Notes: generated from the sequence alone by a model not told the origin. 55,442 bases of DNA from Massilia timonae CCUG 45783 (GCF_000315425.1 NZ_JH992923.1:1-55442); one strand, 5' to 3'; counted from the first letter of the stretch, positions 27,717-39,641 are shown. Numbers and translations: made by a program.

Positions 27717-27895
27717 CATGGCGGCGGCATGCCTTCATGGGCCAGCAACGTCGCTGGATACGGCTCGAAACGGCGCGGCAATTCCTCGTCATCGTCGAGG
27801 AGGGCGGTGGTGAGGAGCAGCAAGTCCTGCTCGATGTGCTCGAACAGCGCATTGGCAACGCTGGCGTAGCTGATGTGGAAGTTGGCGGAAGTCAT
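27716..27895 (-). CDS. Small hypothetical protein, 59 residues
   Basis: A short minus-strand frame runs from ATG 27895 to TGA 27716, in the gap between hom and the LplT-Aas gene. The product begins MTSANFHISYASVANALFEH and continues with a Leu-rich helix and an acidic DDDEELP segment. It looks like a small helical protein rather than a shadow, since no gene lies on the other strand. AGGT about 11 bases upstream is a weak ribosome site. It overlaps the last T of the hom terminator. No function can be assigned. Confidence 0.45.
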   Translation of the reverse strand: MTSANFHISYASVANALFEHIEQDLLLLTTALLDDDEELPRRFEPYPATLLAHEGMPPP

Positions 27896-28162
27896 CCGCG
27901 GATTCTACCTGCGCTGCATTGCACCAATGTGCCAGATCAAGCCCAATTTGACCGGCTTCAATCGTCAATCGCCCGCATGGCACTGTTTCGGTGCGCACGC
28001 TTGCCGTCGGCCGCGGTTTGTGCTCGCGCAAATGCTTCGTACTGTAGAGCAAGACCGGCGGTATTACATGCGGATACGCAAGCATGAATGTGAGAAACAC
28101 CGTTTGTTCCGCCATGCCTGCCGTTGTACATTACGCACTCCATCACAGCCGAGCTTTCGAGC

Positions 28163-30052
28163 ATGAGCCAACCGAATCAGTTTTCCCTGCTGACCCAGCG
28201 CCGTTTCGGCCCGTTCTTCTGGACCCAGTTCCTGGGCGCCTTCAACGACAATCTGTTCAAGACCGCGCTGCTGGTCGTCATGACCTATGACGCGATCAAC
28301 TGGACCACGCTCGATCCCTCCCTGCTCAACAACCTGATCCCGGGGCTGTTCATCCTGCCCTACGTGCTGTTCTCGGCCACCTCGGGCCAGATCGCCGACA
28401 AGTTCGACAAGGCGAAGCTGGCGCGCATCGTCAAGATCGCCGAGATCGCGATCATGCTGGTGGCCGGCATCGGCTGGATGACGCACACGCTGTGGCTCCT
28501 GATCGCGGCGGTGATCGGCATGGGCATGCATTCGACGCTGTTCGGTCCGGTGAAATACGCGTATCTGCCGCAGAACCTGAAGCCCGACGAGCTGGTGGGC
28601 GGCAATGGCGTGGTCGAGATGGGGACCTTCGTCGGCATCCTGCTGGGTGAGGTGGCCGGCGCGATCCTGGTCGGCTACAAGCCGAACGGCATCATGCTGG
28701 TGGCCGGTGCGACCTTGCTCTTCGCCGTGCTGGGCCTGGCCGCCGCCTGGCGCATCCCGCCATCGCCGGCGCCGGCGCCCGAGCTGCGCATCAGCCGCAA
28801 TTTCATCGCCGAATCGTGGCGCAACCTGGCGTATTCGCGCCAGAACCGCACCGTGTTCCTGTCAATGCTCGGTAATTCCTGGTTCTGGTTCTACGGTGCT
28901 TTGCTGCTAGCCCAGTTCCCGGTGTTCTCGAAAGACTATCTGATGGGTGACCACAGCGTGTTCGTGCTGCTGCTGACCGTGTTCTCGCTCGGCATCGGCC
29001 TCGGCTCGCTGCTGTGCGAACGCCTGTCGGGCCACAAGGTCGAGATCGGCCTGGTGCCGTTCGGTTCGATCGGCCTGTCGGTATTCGGCATCGACCTGTA
29101 TTTCGCCAGCGAAGCCTTTGTTGCCAGCACGACGGTGGTGGACTGGACCGGCCTGCTGAACCAGCCCGGCGCCTGGCGCATCCTGGGCGACCTGGTGATG
29201 ATCGGCGTGTTCGGCGGCTTCTTCATCGTGCCGCTGTTCGCCCTGATCCAGACCCGCTGCGACCAGAAGCACGTGTCGCGCACGATCGCCGGCATGAATA
29301 TCCTGAACGCGATCTTCATGGTCGCCTCGGCCGGCGTGGCGATCCTGCTGCTGGGGCAGGGCTTCAGCATCCCGGAACTGTTCCTGACCACGGCCCTGCT
29401 CAATGCGGTGGTGGCGGTGTACATCTTCTCGCTGGTGCCGGAATTCCTGATGCGCTTCCTGGCCTGGCTCTTGATCCACACCGTGTACCGGGTGCGCACC
29501 ATCGACACGGCGCGCATCCCGAGCGAAGGCCCGGCGGTGCTGGTATGCAACCACGTCAGCTATGTGGACGCGATCGTGATCAATGCCGCCAGCCCGCGGC
29601 CGATCCGCTTCGTGATGGACCATCGCATCTTCAAGACGCCGTTTTTGCGCTGGATCTTCCGCGCTGTGAACGCGATTCCGATCGCGCCGGCCAAGGAAGA
29701 CCCGTGGACGATGGAAAAGGCGTTCGTCGACATCGCCCATGCGCTGCATGACGGCGAGCTGGTGTGCATCTTCCCGGAAGGGCGGCTGACCTCGACCGGC
29801 GAAATGAACGAGTTCCGCCATGGCATCACGAAAGTCATGGAGCGCAGCAAGGTGCCGGTGATCCCGATGGCGCTGCGCGGCCTGTGGGGCAGCTGGTTCA
29901 CGCGCGACAAGAGCAATCTGTTCGAGCGCAGGATTTCGCGCGGCATGCGCTCGCAGCTGGCGCTGGCGGTCGGCCAGCCGGTCGCGCCCGAGCTGGCGAC
30001 GCCGGCCTACCTGCAACAGCAGGTGATGGCGCTGCGTGGAGAGTGGAAGTAG
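28163..30052 (+). CDS. Lysophospholipid transporter / acyltransferase fusion (LplT-Aas type)
   Basis: The 629-residue protein joins an MFS transporter (about 1-410; [20 protein letters not shown] is the LplT-like opening) to a PlsC-type acyltransferase (about 420-629; NHVSYVD is the catalytic NHx4D box, FPEGRLT the acceptor box). In E. coli, LplT flips lysophospholipids inward and Aas reacylates them; the fusion does both steps at the inner membrane. The acyl-ACP synthetase part of E. coli Aas is absent. ATG 28163 is chosen; an upstream ATG at 28124 has no ribosome site. The 267 bases upstream hold no gene. Confidence 0.88.
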   Translation: MSQPNQFSLLTQRRFGPFFWTQFLGAFNDNLFKTALLVVMTYDAINWTTLDPSLLNNLIPGLFILPYVLFSATSGQIADKFDKAKLARIVKIAEIAIMLVAGIGWMTHTLWLLIAAVIGMGMHSTLFGPVKYAYLPQNLKPDELVGGNGVVEMGTFVGILLGEVAGAILVGYKPNGIMLVAGATLLFAVLGLAAAWRIPPSPAPAPELRISRNFIAESWRNLAYSRQNRTVFLSMLGNSWFWFYGALLLAQFPVFSKDYLMGDHSVFVLLLTVFSLGIGLGSLLCERLSGHKVEIGLVPFGSIGLSVFGIDLYFASEAFVASTTVVDWTGLLNQPGAWRILGDLVMIGVFGGFFIVPLFALIQTRCDQKHVSRTIAGMNILNAIFMVASAGVAILLLGQGFSIPELFLTTALLNAVVAVYIFSLVPEFLMRFLAWLLIHTVYRVRTIDTARIPSEGPAVLVCNHVSYVDAIVINAASPRPIRFVMDHRIFKTPFLRWIFRAVNAIPIAPAKEDPWTMEKAFVDIAHALHDGELVCIFPEGRLTSTGEMNEFRHGITKVMERSKVPVIPMALRGLWGSWFTRDKSNLFERRISRGMRSQLALAVGQPVAPELATPAYLQQQVMALRGEWK

Positions 30053-30125
30053 AGCCTGCCAAACCCTGTCCAGTGAAGATCTTGCACGGTATGGCAAAAA
30101 CGCAAGATTTTTTCGCTGGCTCTGA

Positions 30126-30131
30126 TATAAT
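30126..30131 (+). promoter_or_regulatory. -10 box of the tRNA-Pro promoter
   Basis: A perfect TATAAT lies 11 bases before the tRNA 5' end. The -35 is poor (CAAGAT at 17 bases), as in some stable-RNA promoters. Confidence 0.6.
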
Positions 30132-30142
30132 TATCGACTAGT

Positions 30143-30219
<77 letters not shown>

Positions 30220-30230
30220 AAGTATCAGTG

Positions 30231-30260
30231 AAAAAGCCAGCTTTCGAGCTGGCTTTTTTA
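30231..30260. terminator. Intrinsic terminator after tRNA-Pro
   Basis: AAAAAGCCAGCT and AGCTGGCTTTTT pair around TTCG with a T run; because of the A run on the other side it can also end the converging histidine kinase gene at 30275. Confidence 0.9.
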
Positions 30261-30274
30261 CGTCCATTTTCACG

Positions 30275-33157
<2,883 letters not shown>

Positions 33158-33215
33158 CGGCAATTGTAATGGTGTGCGGTAATACCTGCTCGGCGGCCGT
33201 CCTCCGGTGCGGTGC

Positions 33216-34931
33216 TCAGCCGGTCGCCCCGTCGGCCTGCTGCTGCTCGGCCAGGTATCTGTGGATCTGGGCCACCACGGCCGCGCCTTCGCCGGCCGCC
33301 GCGGCGACGCGCTTGGTCGAGCCGGCGCGCAGGTCGCCCACGGCGAACACGCCCGGCACGCTGGTCTCGAGATCGCGTCCGCCATGCCGCCCCGTGGCCT
33401 CATAGCCGGTCAGCACGAAGCCCTTGCGGTCCAGTTCCACGCCGCATTCGCGCAGCCAATCGCTGTTGGGATCGGCGCCGATGAACAGGAACAGGTGGTG
33501 GCTATCGAACACGACTGGCGGACCGCCGCTGCGGCTGCGGCAGTGCACCCGCTCCAGGCCGGCGTCAGTGCCCTCGAGTGCGGCCAGTTCGAGCCGGGTG
33601 TGCAGCACGATGTTCGCGCTCGCCCGGATGCGCTCGATCAGGTAGCTCGACATACTGGCCTCGAGACCGTTGCCGCGCACCATCAGGTGCACGGTGCTGG
33701 CGTGCGCGGCCAGGTAGACGGCGGCCTGGCCGGCCGAGTTGCCGCCGCCGACCAGCACCACGGTCTGCCGGCGGCACACCTTTGCTTCGACCGGCGAGGC
33801 CCAGTAGTACACGCCGCGACCCTCGAAGCGGGCCAGGTCGGCGAGGTCGGGCTTGCGGTAGCGCGCGCCGGCCGCCAGCACCACGCTGCGCGCCCGCGCG
33901 CAGGCGCCGTCGTCCAGTTCCACGCGCAGCGGCCGTTCGCGGCACAGCAGCCGCATCGCCGGCGCCGGAATGGCGATCTCGGCGCCGAACTTGCTGGCCT
34001 GGACGAAGGCGCGGCTGACCAGGGCGTGGCCCGAGATGCCGGTGGGGAAGCCGAAGAAGTTCTCGATGCGCGCACTGGCCCCGGCCTGGCCGCCATAGGC
34101 GCGCTGTTCCAGCACCAGCACCGACAGGCCTTCCGAGGCCGCGTACACGGCCGTGGCCAGGCCGGCCGGGCCGGCGCCGACCACCAGCACATCGTAGACC
34201 ATGTCGCGCGTGATGCGCGGCATGGTGCCCAGGAAGCGGCCCATCTCGAGCAGGCTCGGGTTCTTGATCACGAAGCCGTCGGGCATGGCGACCAGCGGCC
34301 AGTCGTGCTCCTGGCGCCAGTGCTCGCGCACCAGCTGGGCGGCGTCCTGGTCGGCGTCCGGGTCGCGCCGGGTATAGGGTTGCGCATTGCGCGACAAAAA
34401 GCTCTCGAGCTCGAACAGGCGCGCATGGCCGGACGGCCCGATCAGGATCGGCCCGGTCGGCTGTTCGCCGATCAGGCGCGCGCGGCGCAGCATGAAGGCG
34501 CGCATCACGCGCTCGCCCATCACCGCCTCGGCCATCAGGAGCGCACGCAGCGCCTCGGGATCGAGCACCAGGGCTTCCAGGCGGCCGACCGCCACGCCGT
34601 CGACCAGCGGCGGCCGGCCCGACAGCTGCGACACTTCGCCGGTGAACTGGCCCGGTTCGAACAGGTGCACCTCGACCCGGTGGCCGAGGGCATTGCTGCG
34701 GCTGCAGCGCAACTGGCCGGACAGCACCACGACCATGCCGGGAGAATCGACCAGGGCCCGGAACACGACGTCGCCGTCGTGCCAGGCGCGCTCGGTGGCG
34801 AAACGGCGGATGCGCTTGAGATCGTCTTCGCCGAGGACGGGATAGACCTGGTGGCCGCGCGTCTTCAGGTCGATCAGGTAGAGCGGATCGATGATGGACG
34901 GTTCCGGCAGGGATTCTGGCGTGTCGTTCAT
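33216..34931 (-). CDS. Cyclic-nucleotide-binding / thioredoxin reductase-like flavoprotein
   Basis: The 571-residue protein has an N-terminal cNMP-binding fold (about 30-140, HLFEPGQFTGEVSQLSGRP is the phosphate-binding cassette region), a Trx-like middle part, and a pyridine nucleotide disulfide reductase-type C-terminus. FAD and NADPH motifs are VLVVGAGPAGLATAVYAA and VVLVGGGNSAGQAAVYLA. The redox-active CxxC of thioredoxin reductase is missing: at that place only one Cys is left (YWASPVEAKVC). It is therefore a TrxR-like oxidoreductase of unknown partner, perhaps controlled by cAMP or c-di-GMP. It is co-directional with the kinase 58 bases downstream. Confidence 0.88.
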   Translation of the reverse strand: MNDTPESLPEPSIIDPLYLIDLKTRGHQVYPVLGEDDLKRIRRFATERAWHDGDVVFRALVDSPGMVVVLSGQLRCSRSNALGHRVEVHLFEPGQFTGEVSQLSGRPPLVDGVAVGRLEALVLDPEALRALLMAEAVMGERVMRAFMLRRARLIGEQPTGPILIGPSGHARLFELESFLSRNAQPYTRRDPDADQDAAQLVREHWRQEHDWPLVAMPDGFVIKNPSLLEMGRFLGTMPRITRDMVYDVLVVGAGPAGLATAVYAASEGLSVLVLEQRAYGGQAGASARIENFFGFPTGISGHALVSRAFVQASKFGAEIAIPAPAMRLLCRERPLRVELDDGACARARSVVLAAGARYRKPDLADLARFEGRGVYYWASPVEAKVCRRQTVVLVGGGNSAGQAAVYLAAHASTVHLMVRGNGLEASMSSYLIERIRASANIVLHTRLELAALEGTDAGLERVHCRSRSGGPPVVFDSHHLFLFIGADPNSDWLRECGVELDRKGFVLTGYEATGRHGGRDLETSVPGVFAVGDLRAGSTKRVAAAAGEGAAVVAQIHRYLAEQQQADGATG

Positions 34932-35060
34932 GGCGGCTCTCGGCTGGTCGCGTCGGATCTGACGCAGGCGAATGCATGGTAATGCAGCCGGGCCGTTTTG
35001 TGCGCTATCTCCTGGGGTGGGTGCGCCATGGTTTATTTTTACTGGTAAGCCGCCGCCGGT

Positions 35061-36080
35061 TCAGCGCTGGCGCTGCAGTCGCAACAGCAGCCAGCCGGCC
35101 ACCGTGGTGAAGGCCGCGACCAGGCCCAGCGCGATCCAGAAGCCGTGGCGCTCGTCGGCCAGCGGGATGCCGCCCACGTTCATGCCGAGCAGGCCGGCGA
35201 TCAGGTTGATCGGCAGCGCCATCACGGTCACGATCGTCAACAGGTACAGGCTGCGGGCATTGTCCTCGTTGACGCGGGCGGCGATTTCTTCCTGCAGCAA
35301 TTTGATGCGCTCCTGCAGCGCGGCCAGGTCGCTCAGCACCACCGTGAATTCCTCGGTCGCCTGGCGCAGGTCCTGGCGGTCGTCGCCGTCGACCCAGCCT
35401 GGTGGGCGCTGCAGCAGGCGGAACAGGGCGGCCGGTTCCGGCGCCAGCAATCGCTGCAGGCGCACCAGCACCCGGCGCAGCGAGCCGAGGTCTTCGCGCT
35501 GGCGGGTGAGGCGCCCGGCCAGCAGCCGGTCTTCGATGGCGTCGACCCGCGCCACCGCCTCGCGCACGATGTTCACCAGCACGTCGGCCTGGTCGCGCAG
35601 CAGGTGGATCAGGAACTCGCTGGATGAGCGGAGCGGGGCGCCCTGGCGCACGTCCTGGCGCAGGCGCTCGATCGAGGCCAGGGGCTTCCTGCGCGCGCTG
35701 ATCGCGACCTGCGGCGTGACGTGGACCCACAAGGTCGAGATCTCGGCGCTGTCGAGCGAAAAGCCATGCAGCACGTCGTTGACGACGGCGATCAGGGCAT
35801 TGTCGGCCAGCTCGAGGCGGGTCGAGCGCGAACCCTGGTGCAGCGTCTCGTAGAATTCGTCGGCCAGCATGGCGTGGCCGCGCAGCCAGCGTTCGCTGGC
35901 GGTATTCGACAGGTTGAAGTGCAGCCAGATGAACTGTTCCGGTTGCGGTTCGCGCATCCAGGCCAGGGCCTCGTGCACGCCGATCGGCGTCGCGGTCGTG
36001 TCGCGCCGGAACAGGAAGCCCCATACCAGGCCCGAATCGTCGGAGCCGTAACTGAAGCCGGGAGCCGCCATCTGCGCCAT
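35061..36080 (-). CDS. zntB: CorA-superfamily metal transporter (ZntB-like)
   Basis: The 339-residue protein has the long soluble N-terminal domain and coiled stalk of the CorA family, and two C-terminal membrane helices joined by the GMN signature (LIAGLLGMNVGGIP). Homologues with this layout and the WLHFNLSNTASERWL motif are annotated as ZntB, a zinc transporter. Direction (uptake or export) differs in the literature. The first residues (MAQMAAPGFSYGSDDSGLVW) and a purine-rich GGAAGGTCA site support the start. Confidence 0.85.
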   Translation of the reverse strand: MAQMAAPGFSYGSDDSGLVWGFLFRRDTTATPIGVHEALAWMREPQPEQFIWLHFNLSNTASERWLRGHAMLADEFYETLHQGSRSTRLELADNALIAVVNDVLHGFSLDSAEISTLWVHVTPQVAISARRKPLASIERLRQDVRQGAPLRSSSEFLIHLLRDQADVLVNIVREAVARVDAIEDRLLAGRLTRQREDLGSLRRVLVRLQRLLAPEPAALFRLLQRPPGWVDGDDRQDLRQATEEFTVVLSDLAALQERIKLLQEEIAARVNEDNARSLYLLTIVTVMALPINLIAGLLGMNVGGIPLADERHGFWIALGLVAAFTTVAGWLLLRLQRQR

Positions 36081-36251
36081 TGACCTTCCTGGATGAATGA
36101 ACGATGGGCAATTGTAGAGCGTTCTGACGGCGTGATGTTGGCTGTCGGCGACGTGCTTGGAAACCTTGCGATGTCATCAAGTTGAAACCATGGGCCGCTA
36201 AGATTGCCGCTGTGTCTCTCCGCGTGATCCCTCAACCGGATACTGCGTTTT

Positions 36252-36282
36252 TCCGTCGGCCTCACGGTCGGCGGATTTTTTT
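36252..36282 (+). terminator. Terminator-like hairpin upstream of the 36331 gene
   Basis: CCGTCGGCC and GGTCGGCGG can pair (two GU pairs) around TCAC, followed by A and eight T. No complete plus-strand gene lies before it, so it may end a short leader transcript starting near a weak -10 (TAAGAT at 36199-36204). Confidence 0.6.
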
Positions 36283-36330
36283 TATGTGAGGCTCCCGGCG
36301 CGCATGGGATGTCTCGAGGAAAGGAAACAG

Positions 36331-36618
36331 ATGCACATCTCTCAGATCGATCGCCGCGGCGCGGCGCCGGGCGACATGGCTGACAATAGCCTTGCCAATC
36401 CCTATGCGGGCGCAACCCACGTGGTGCGCCAGGGCATCCTGATCCAGGCGAGCCTGGGCACCCGCAGCGCCGTCGAATTCCTGAAGCAGCATGGCGTGCA
36501 CGGCGCGGTGATCCACCGCGTGCTGTTGGGAGAGCAGGTGCGCCAGGATGACCACGCGTCGCTCGGCGACCGGGCGGCGCTCGACGATCGTGCGGTGATC
36601 GACGATCCCAGGATGTAG
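36331..36618 (+). CDS. Hypothetical protein, 95 residues
   Basis: ATG 36331 follows GAGGAAAGGAAACAG, a good ribosome site. The product starts MHISQIDRRGAAPGDMADNS and contains SLGTRSAVEFLKQHGVHGAV and IHRVLLGEQVRQDD. It is charged, has no signal peptide or membrane segment, and I recognise no family. It lies between the ZntB gene and cadR. An upstream ATG at 36286 would add 15 residues but has no ribosome site. A leader hairpin sits 50 bases before the start. Confidence 0.6.
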   Translation: MHISQIDRRGAAPGDMADNSLANPYAGATHVVRQGILIQASLGTRSAVEFLKQHGVHGAVIHRVLLGEQVRQDDHASLGDRAALDDRAVIDDPRM

Positions 36619-36639
36619 TCGAGGGCCTGCAGCCGGGGT

Positions 36640-37041
36640 TCAGGCGTGCTCGGTCAGTTCGCGCAGGATCGCGCACTGGCCGGCGGGCCGCGTCGAATCG
36701 CAGCGCGCGCGCAGGCGCGACAGTTCGGCGCGCAGCGCCCTCAGCTCCAGGATCTGGCGGTCGATCTCGGACAGCTGGTGGTCGACCAGCGCGTTGACGC
36801 CGCTGCAGGAACGTTCCGGCTGGTCCTGGTAGCCGAGCAGGGTTTCCACTTCGCTGAGCGACATGCCCAGCGACCGGCAACGGCGGATGAAATGCAGCCT
36901 CTCGGCGTGGTCGGCGCCATACATCCGGTAATTCGCCTGCGACCTGACCGGCGGCGGCAGCAATCCCTTTTGCTCGTAGAAACGGACTGTCTCGGACTGG
37001 CAGCCCGTCAGTTTCGCCAGTTCACCAATACGCATCAGCAT
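36640..37041 (-). CDS. cadR: Cd(II)/Pb(II)-responsive MerR-family regulator
   Basis: The product is about 133 residues. The MerR winged helix opens with RIGELAKLTGCQSETVRFYE. Counted from the MRIG methionine, metal-sensing cysteines fall at 77 (RSCSG) and 112 (ARCDS), the positions known for CadR, with a third at 121 (GQC) instead of 119. ATG 37041 is chosen because AAGGG is 6 bases upstream; 37047 and 37035 are alternatives. It is divergent from the CDF transporter at 37109 and lies next to its operator, the classical arrangement for autoregulated control. Confidence 0.85.
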   Translation of the reverse strand: MLMRIGELAKLTGCQSETVRFYEQKGLLPPPVRSQANYRMYGADHAERLHFIRRCRSLGMSLSEVETLLGYQDQPERSCSGVNALVDHQLSEIDRQILELRALRAELSRLRARCDSTRPAGQCAILRELTEHA

Positions 37042-37050
37042 GTTCATCCC

Positions 37051-37081
37051 TTGACCTTGTAGTTACTACAGGGATTCTAAT
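37051..37081 (+). promoter_or_regulatory. MerR-type promoter/operator of the CDF gene
   Basis: TTGACC (-35, 37051-37056) and TCTAAT (-10, 37076-37081) are separated by 19 bases, the over-long spacer needed by MerR-family activators. Within it CTTGTAG and CTACAGG form a 7-bp inverted repeat around TTA (about 37055-37073), the expected CadR/PbrR operator. Confidence 0.85.
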
Positions 37082-37108
37082 GGAGTTATTGCCATTGGAG
37101 GTGCGATC

Positions 37109-37837
37109 ATGTCCGCTTGCTGTTCCGGATCCTGCAGTCCGACCACGCCGCCGCCCGACGGGCGCTACCGCAAGGTGTTGTGGGCGGCATTGCTCATCAA
37201 TTTCATCATGTTCGGCGTCGAGCTGGCCAGCAGCCTGGCGGCAGGCTCGGTGTCGCTGCTGGCCGACTCGGTCGACTTTCTCGGCGACGCCGCCAATTAC
37301 GGGGTGTCGCTGTTCGTGCTGGGCATGGCCGTGGTGTGGCGTTCGCGCGCGGCCTACGCCAAGGGCGTCGTGATGGGCGTCTTCGGCGTGCTGGTGCTGG
37401 CGCGCGCCTTGTGGCTCGGCCTTGACGGCCACCTGCCGCATGCCCAGACCATGGGAGCCGTCAGCCTGCTGGCGCTGGCCGCCAACGGCGCGGTGGCGGC
37501 CATGCTGTACGCGTTTCGCAACGGCGACGCCAATATGCGCTCGGTGTGGCTGTGCACCCGCAACGACATGATCGGCAACCTGGCCGTGATGCTGGCGGCG
37601 CTGGGCGTGTTCGGCGCCCGCGCCGGATGGCCGGACATCGTGGTGGCGAGCATCATGGCGTGCCTCGGCCTGTCGGCGGCGCGCCAAGTGATGCGGCAGG
37701 CGCGCGCCGAGCTGCGGGCGCAGGCGGCGGCACGCTCGCCGGTGGCGACGCCGATGCCGATTCCCGTGCCAGCGACCCTGCCCACACCAGCGCCGGCGTC
37801 GTCGCCGGTGTCGATCGTCGAGATCCGGCGCCGCTGA
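37109..37837 (+). CDS. Short cation diffusion facilitator (CDF) metal exporter
   Basis: The 242-residue protein starts MSACCSGSCSPTTPP, with a Cys-rich N-terminus that could bind soft metals, then six membrane segments with the CDF motif in TM2 (LLADSVDFLGDAANYGVS) and TM5 (CTRNDMIGNLAVM). It lacks the usual C-terminal metal-binding domain; instead it ends in a Pro/Ala-rich tail after residue 210. Control by the adjacent CadR-like regulator suggests export of Cd, Pb or Zn. GGAGG is 9 bases before the ATG. Confidence 0.85.
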   Translation: MSACCSGSCSPTTPPPDGRYRKVLWAALLINFIMFGVELASSLAAGSVSLLADSVDFLGDAANYGVSLFVLGMAVVWRSRAAYAKGVVMGVFGVLVLARALWLGLDGHLPHAQTMGAVSLLALAANGAVAAMLYAFRNGDANMRSVWLCTRNDMIGNLAVMLAALGVFGARAGWPDIVVASIMACLGLSAARQVMRQARAELRAQAAARSPVATPMPIPVPATLPTPAPASSPVSIVEIRRR

Positions 37838-37877
37838 ACGGGGGCATCCGGGCGCCAGCAAATGCCGCCAGTCCCCG

Positions 37878-38477
37878 TCAGCCCGGCGACCGTGAACCCG
37901 CCTGCGGCCGTAGGTCCTCGCGCTCGCCGTGCTCGGCGATCAGCATGGCCGCGCTGTACAGGTCCGGCGCGATGCGCGTGGGCAGGCGGCGTGGCCCCAG
38001 GCGCCATTCGGTCTCGCCGCCGTTGTCGATCAACAAGGTGCGGCAGCCGGCGCGGTTGCCGGCCTCGACGTCGTGCAGGATGTCGCCGATCATCCAGGAT
38101 GCGCGCAGGTCGATGGCATGCTCGTGCGCCGCGCGCAGCAGCATGCCGGGCGAGGGCTTGCGGCAGGCGCAGGCGAAGGCATAGTCGCTGACGGTGCCGA
38201 GCGGATGGTGCGGGCAATAGTAATAGCCCGCGAGGGCGAGCTGCTCGCGAAACAGCAGGTCGTGCAGGCGGTCGGAGACCGGACCCATCGCCGCTTCGGT
38301 GAAACAGCCGTGCGCGATGCCGGACTGGTTGCAGACCACGAACAGGCGATAGTCGAGCTCGGCCAGCAGACGCAGCGCCGCGCCGGCGCCGCTCACCAGG
38401 CGGATGCGGCGCGGCTCGGCATTGAATGGGATGTCGTCGACCAGCGTGCCCTCCTGGTCGAGAAAGATGGCTTTCAT
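37878..38477 (-). CDS. HAD-IIIA phosphatase, GmhB-like, with altered DxD motif
   Basis: The 199-residue protein resembles D-glycero-D-manno-heptose 1,7-bisphosphate 7-phosphatase: a structural zinc site (YYYCPHHPL and FACACRKPSPGM), HAD motif II (VVCNQSG) and motif IV (WMIGDILHDVEAG). Motif I reads FLDQEGTLVDD: the nucleophile Asp7 is present, but the second Asp (acid/base) is Glu9. Activity may be reduced or altered. It starts 6 bases after the glycosyltransferase gene, so the two are probably co-translated and may serve surface-sugar synthesis. Confidence 0.8.
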   Translation of the reverse strand: MKAIFLDQEGTLVDDIPFNAEPRRIRLVSGAGAALRLLAELDYRLFVVCNQSGIAHGCFTEAAMGPVSDRLHDLLFREQLALAGYYYCPHHPLGTVSDYAFACACRKPSPGMLLRAAHEHAIDLRASWMIGDILHDVEAGNRAGCRTLLIDNGGETEWRLGPRRLPTRIAPDLYSAAMLIAEHGEREDLRPQAGSRSPG

Positions 38478-38483
38478 GCGCGC

Positions 38484-39503
38484 TTACGCGAAGCGCACGC
38501 GGTAGCGCACCGCGCCGGCCAGGCGCCAGAACACCGACAGTGGCGGCAGCAGGACCGAGGTGATCGCCATCTCGGCCACGTGCGAGGCGCTGTGGGCCGT
38601 GCCCTTCAGGCGGCGCAGGCACAGGCGCACCGTGAGCGCCAGCCAGACCAGGGTGGCGGCCAGGGCCAGCCAGCGCACGCCCAGCGCCCAGCAGGGCAGG
38701 GCCAGCAGCAGGGCCGCGACGATGGCGTAGTGGTCCCAGCACGGACGCGCCTCGATGCGTTCGCGGTACAGCGTCGGGTGCTTCTTGTACAGCAGCGCGT
38801 CGAACACGGCATGGCGGATCTGCAGCAGGCTCGCGCCCCAGGGCGCCGGACGCACCGGGTGCACGGCCAGCGCCTGCGGCGCGCGCACGATGCGGATGCC
38901 TTGTTCGAGCAGGCGGAAGTGCAGGTCGGCGTCGCTGCCGCGCTGGACGCTGAAGCGCTCGTCGAAGCCGTCGAGCCGTTCGAGCACCGGCTTGTGGAAG
39001 AAGCAGTTGGCGCTGGTGAAATCGGCCAGTTCGTGCGCATGTGCGCTGCGCTGGCGGTCGGTGGGGCGCGCCGGCACCGGGGTCTCGATGCGGCCGCAGA
39101 CGACGGCGGCGCCGCCGTCGAAGGCGGCCAGCCCCTGGGCCAGCCAGTCGGGGCTGGGCACGGCGTCGTCGCTGGTGAAGGCGATGACGCTGGCGCGCGC
39201 CGCGCGCCAGCCGCGGTTGCGCGCGGCGCCGGGGCCGCGCGGGCCGGTGTTGGCGACATAGGCCAGCCGCGGCCCGCGTTCGAGCGTGCGGGTGCGCCAG
39301 CCGGCCACCAGGTGCAGCGTATTGTGGTTGGGTTCGTCGTCCACGACGATGACTTCGACGCTGCGCGGATCGACGCTCTGGCGCATCAGGGCGTCCAGGC
39401 TGCGGTCGAGCAAGTCCATGCGGCCGCAGGCGGGCAGCACGACCGACACCGTGGGGATGGCGGCGGGCGTGGCGTTATTTGAGGTGTCGTCCGTTGCAGG
39501 CAT
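38484..39503 (-). CDS. Family 2 glycosyltransferase
   Basis: The 339-residue protein has the GT-A fold: SVVLPACGRMDLLDRSLDAL at the N-terminus, EVIVVDDEPN, GPGAARNRGWRAA and the metal-binding FTSDDAVPSPDW (DxD-like), then RGSDADLHFRLLEQG. Hydrophobic segments after about residue 245 (YAIVAALLLALPCWALGV) would anchor it in the inner membrane. It likely adds sugars to a lipid-linked or surface glycan. Acceptor unknown. Confidence 0.87.
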   Translation of the reverse strand: MPATDDTSNNATPAAIPTVSVVLPACGRMDLLDRSLDALMRQSVDPRSVEVIVVDDEPNHNTLHLVAGWRTRTLERGPRLAYVANTGPRGPGAARNRGWRAARASVIAFTSDDAVPSPDWLAQGLAAFDGGAAVVCGRIETPVPARPTDRQRSAHAHELADFTSANCFFHKPVLERLDGFDERFSVQRGSDADLHFRLLEQGIRIVRAPQALAVHPVRPAPWGASLLQIRHAVFDALLYKKHPTLYRERIEARPCWDHYAIVAALLLALPCWALGVRWLALAATLVWLALTVRLCLRRLKGTAHSASHVAEMAITSVLLPPLSVFWRLAGAVRYRVRFA

Positions 39504-39641
39504 GCGAGGTCTCCTCGTTCTCTCCGCTGGTCTCGCGCCACGGCGCGAGCGTGGCGATGTCGAGCGGTTCGATTGCCTTGCGTACGACGCGGTTCCTGCG
39601 CTCCGGTACGGCTTGGAGATGGATCAAGGAAGGGGCGGTAT

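Noticed and set aside
33207..34982. A 591-residue plus-strand frame opposite the cNMP-TrxR-like gene.
   Set aside because: Composition is shadow-like and the minus strand shows intact FAD and NADPH motifs.
36212..36289. A 25-codon GTG leader peptide upstream of the 36331 gene.
   Set aside because: It lacks a ribosome site and ends in the T run of the hairpin; kept only as part of the leader finding.
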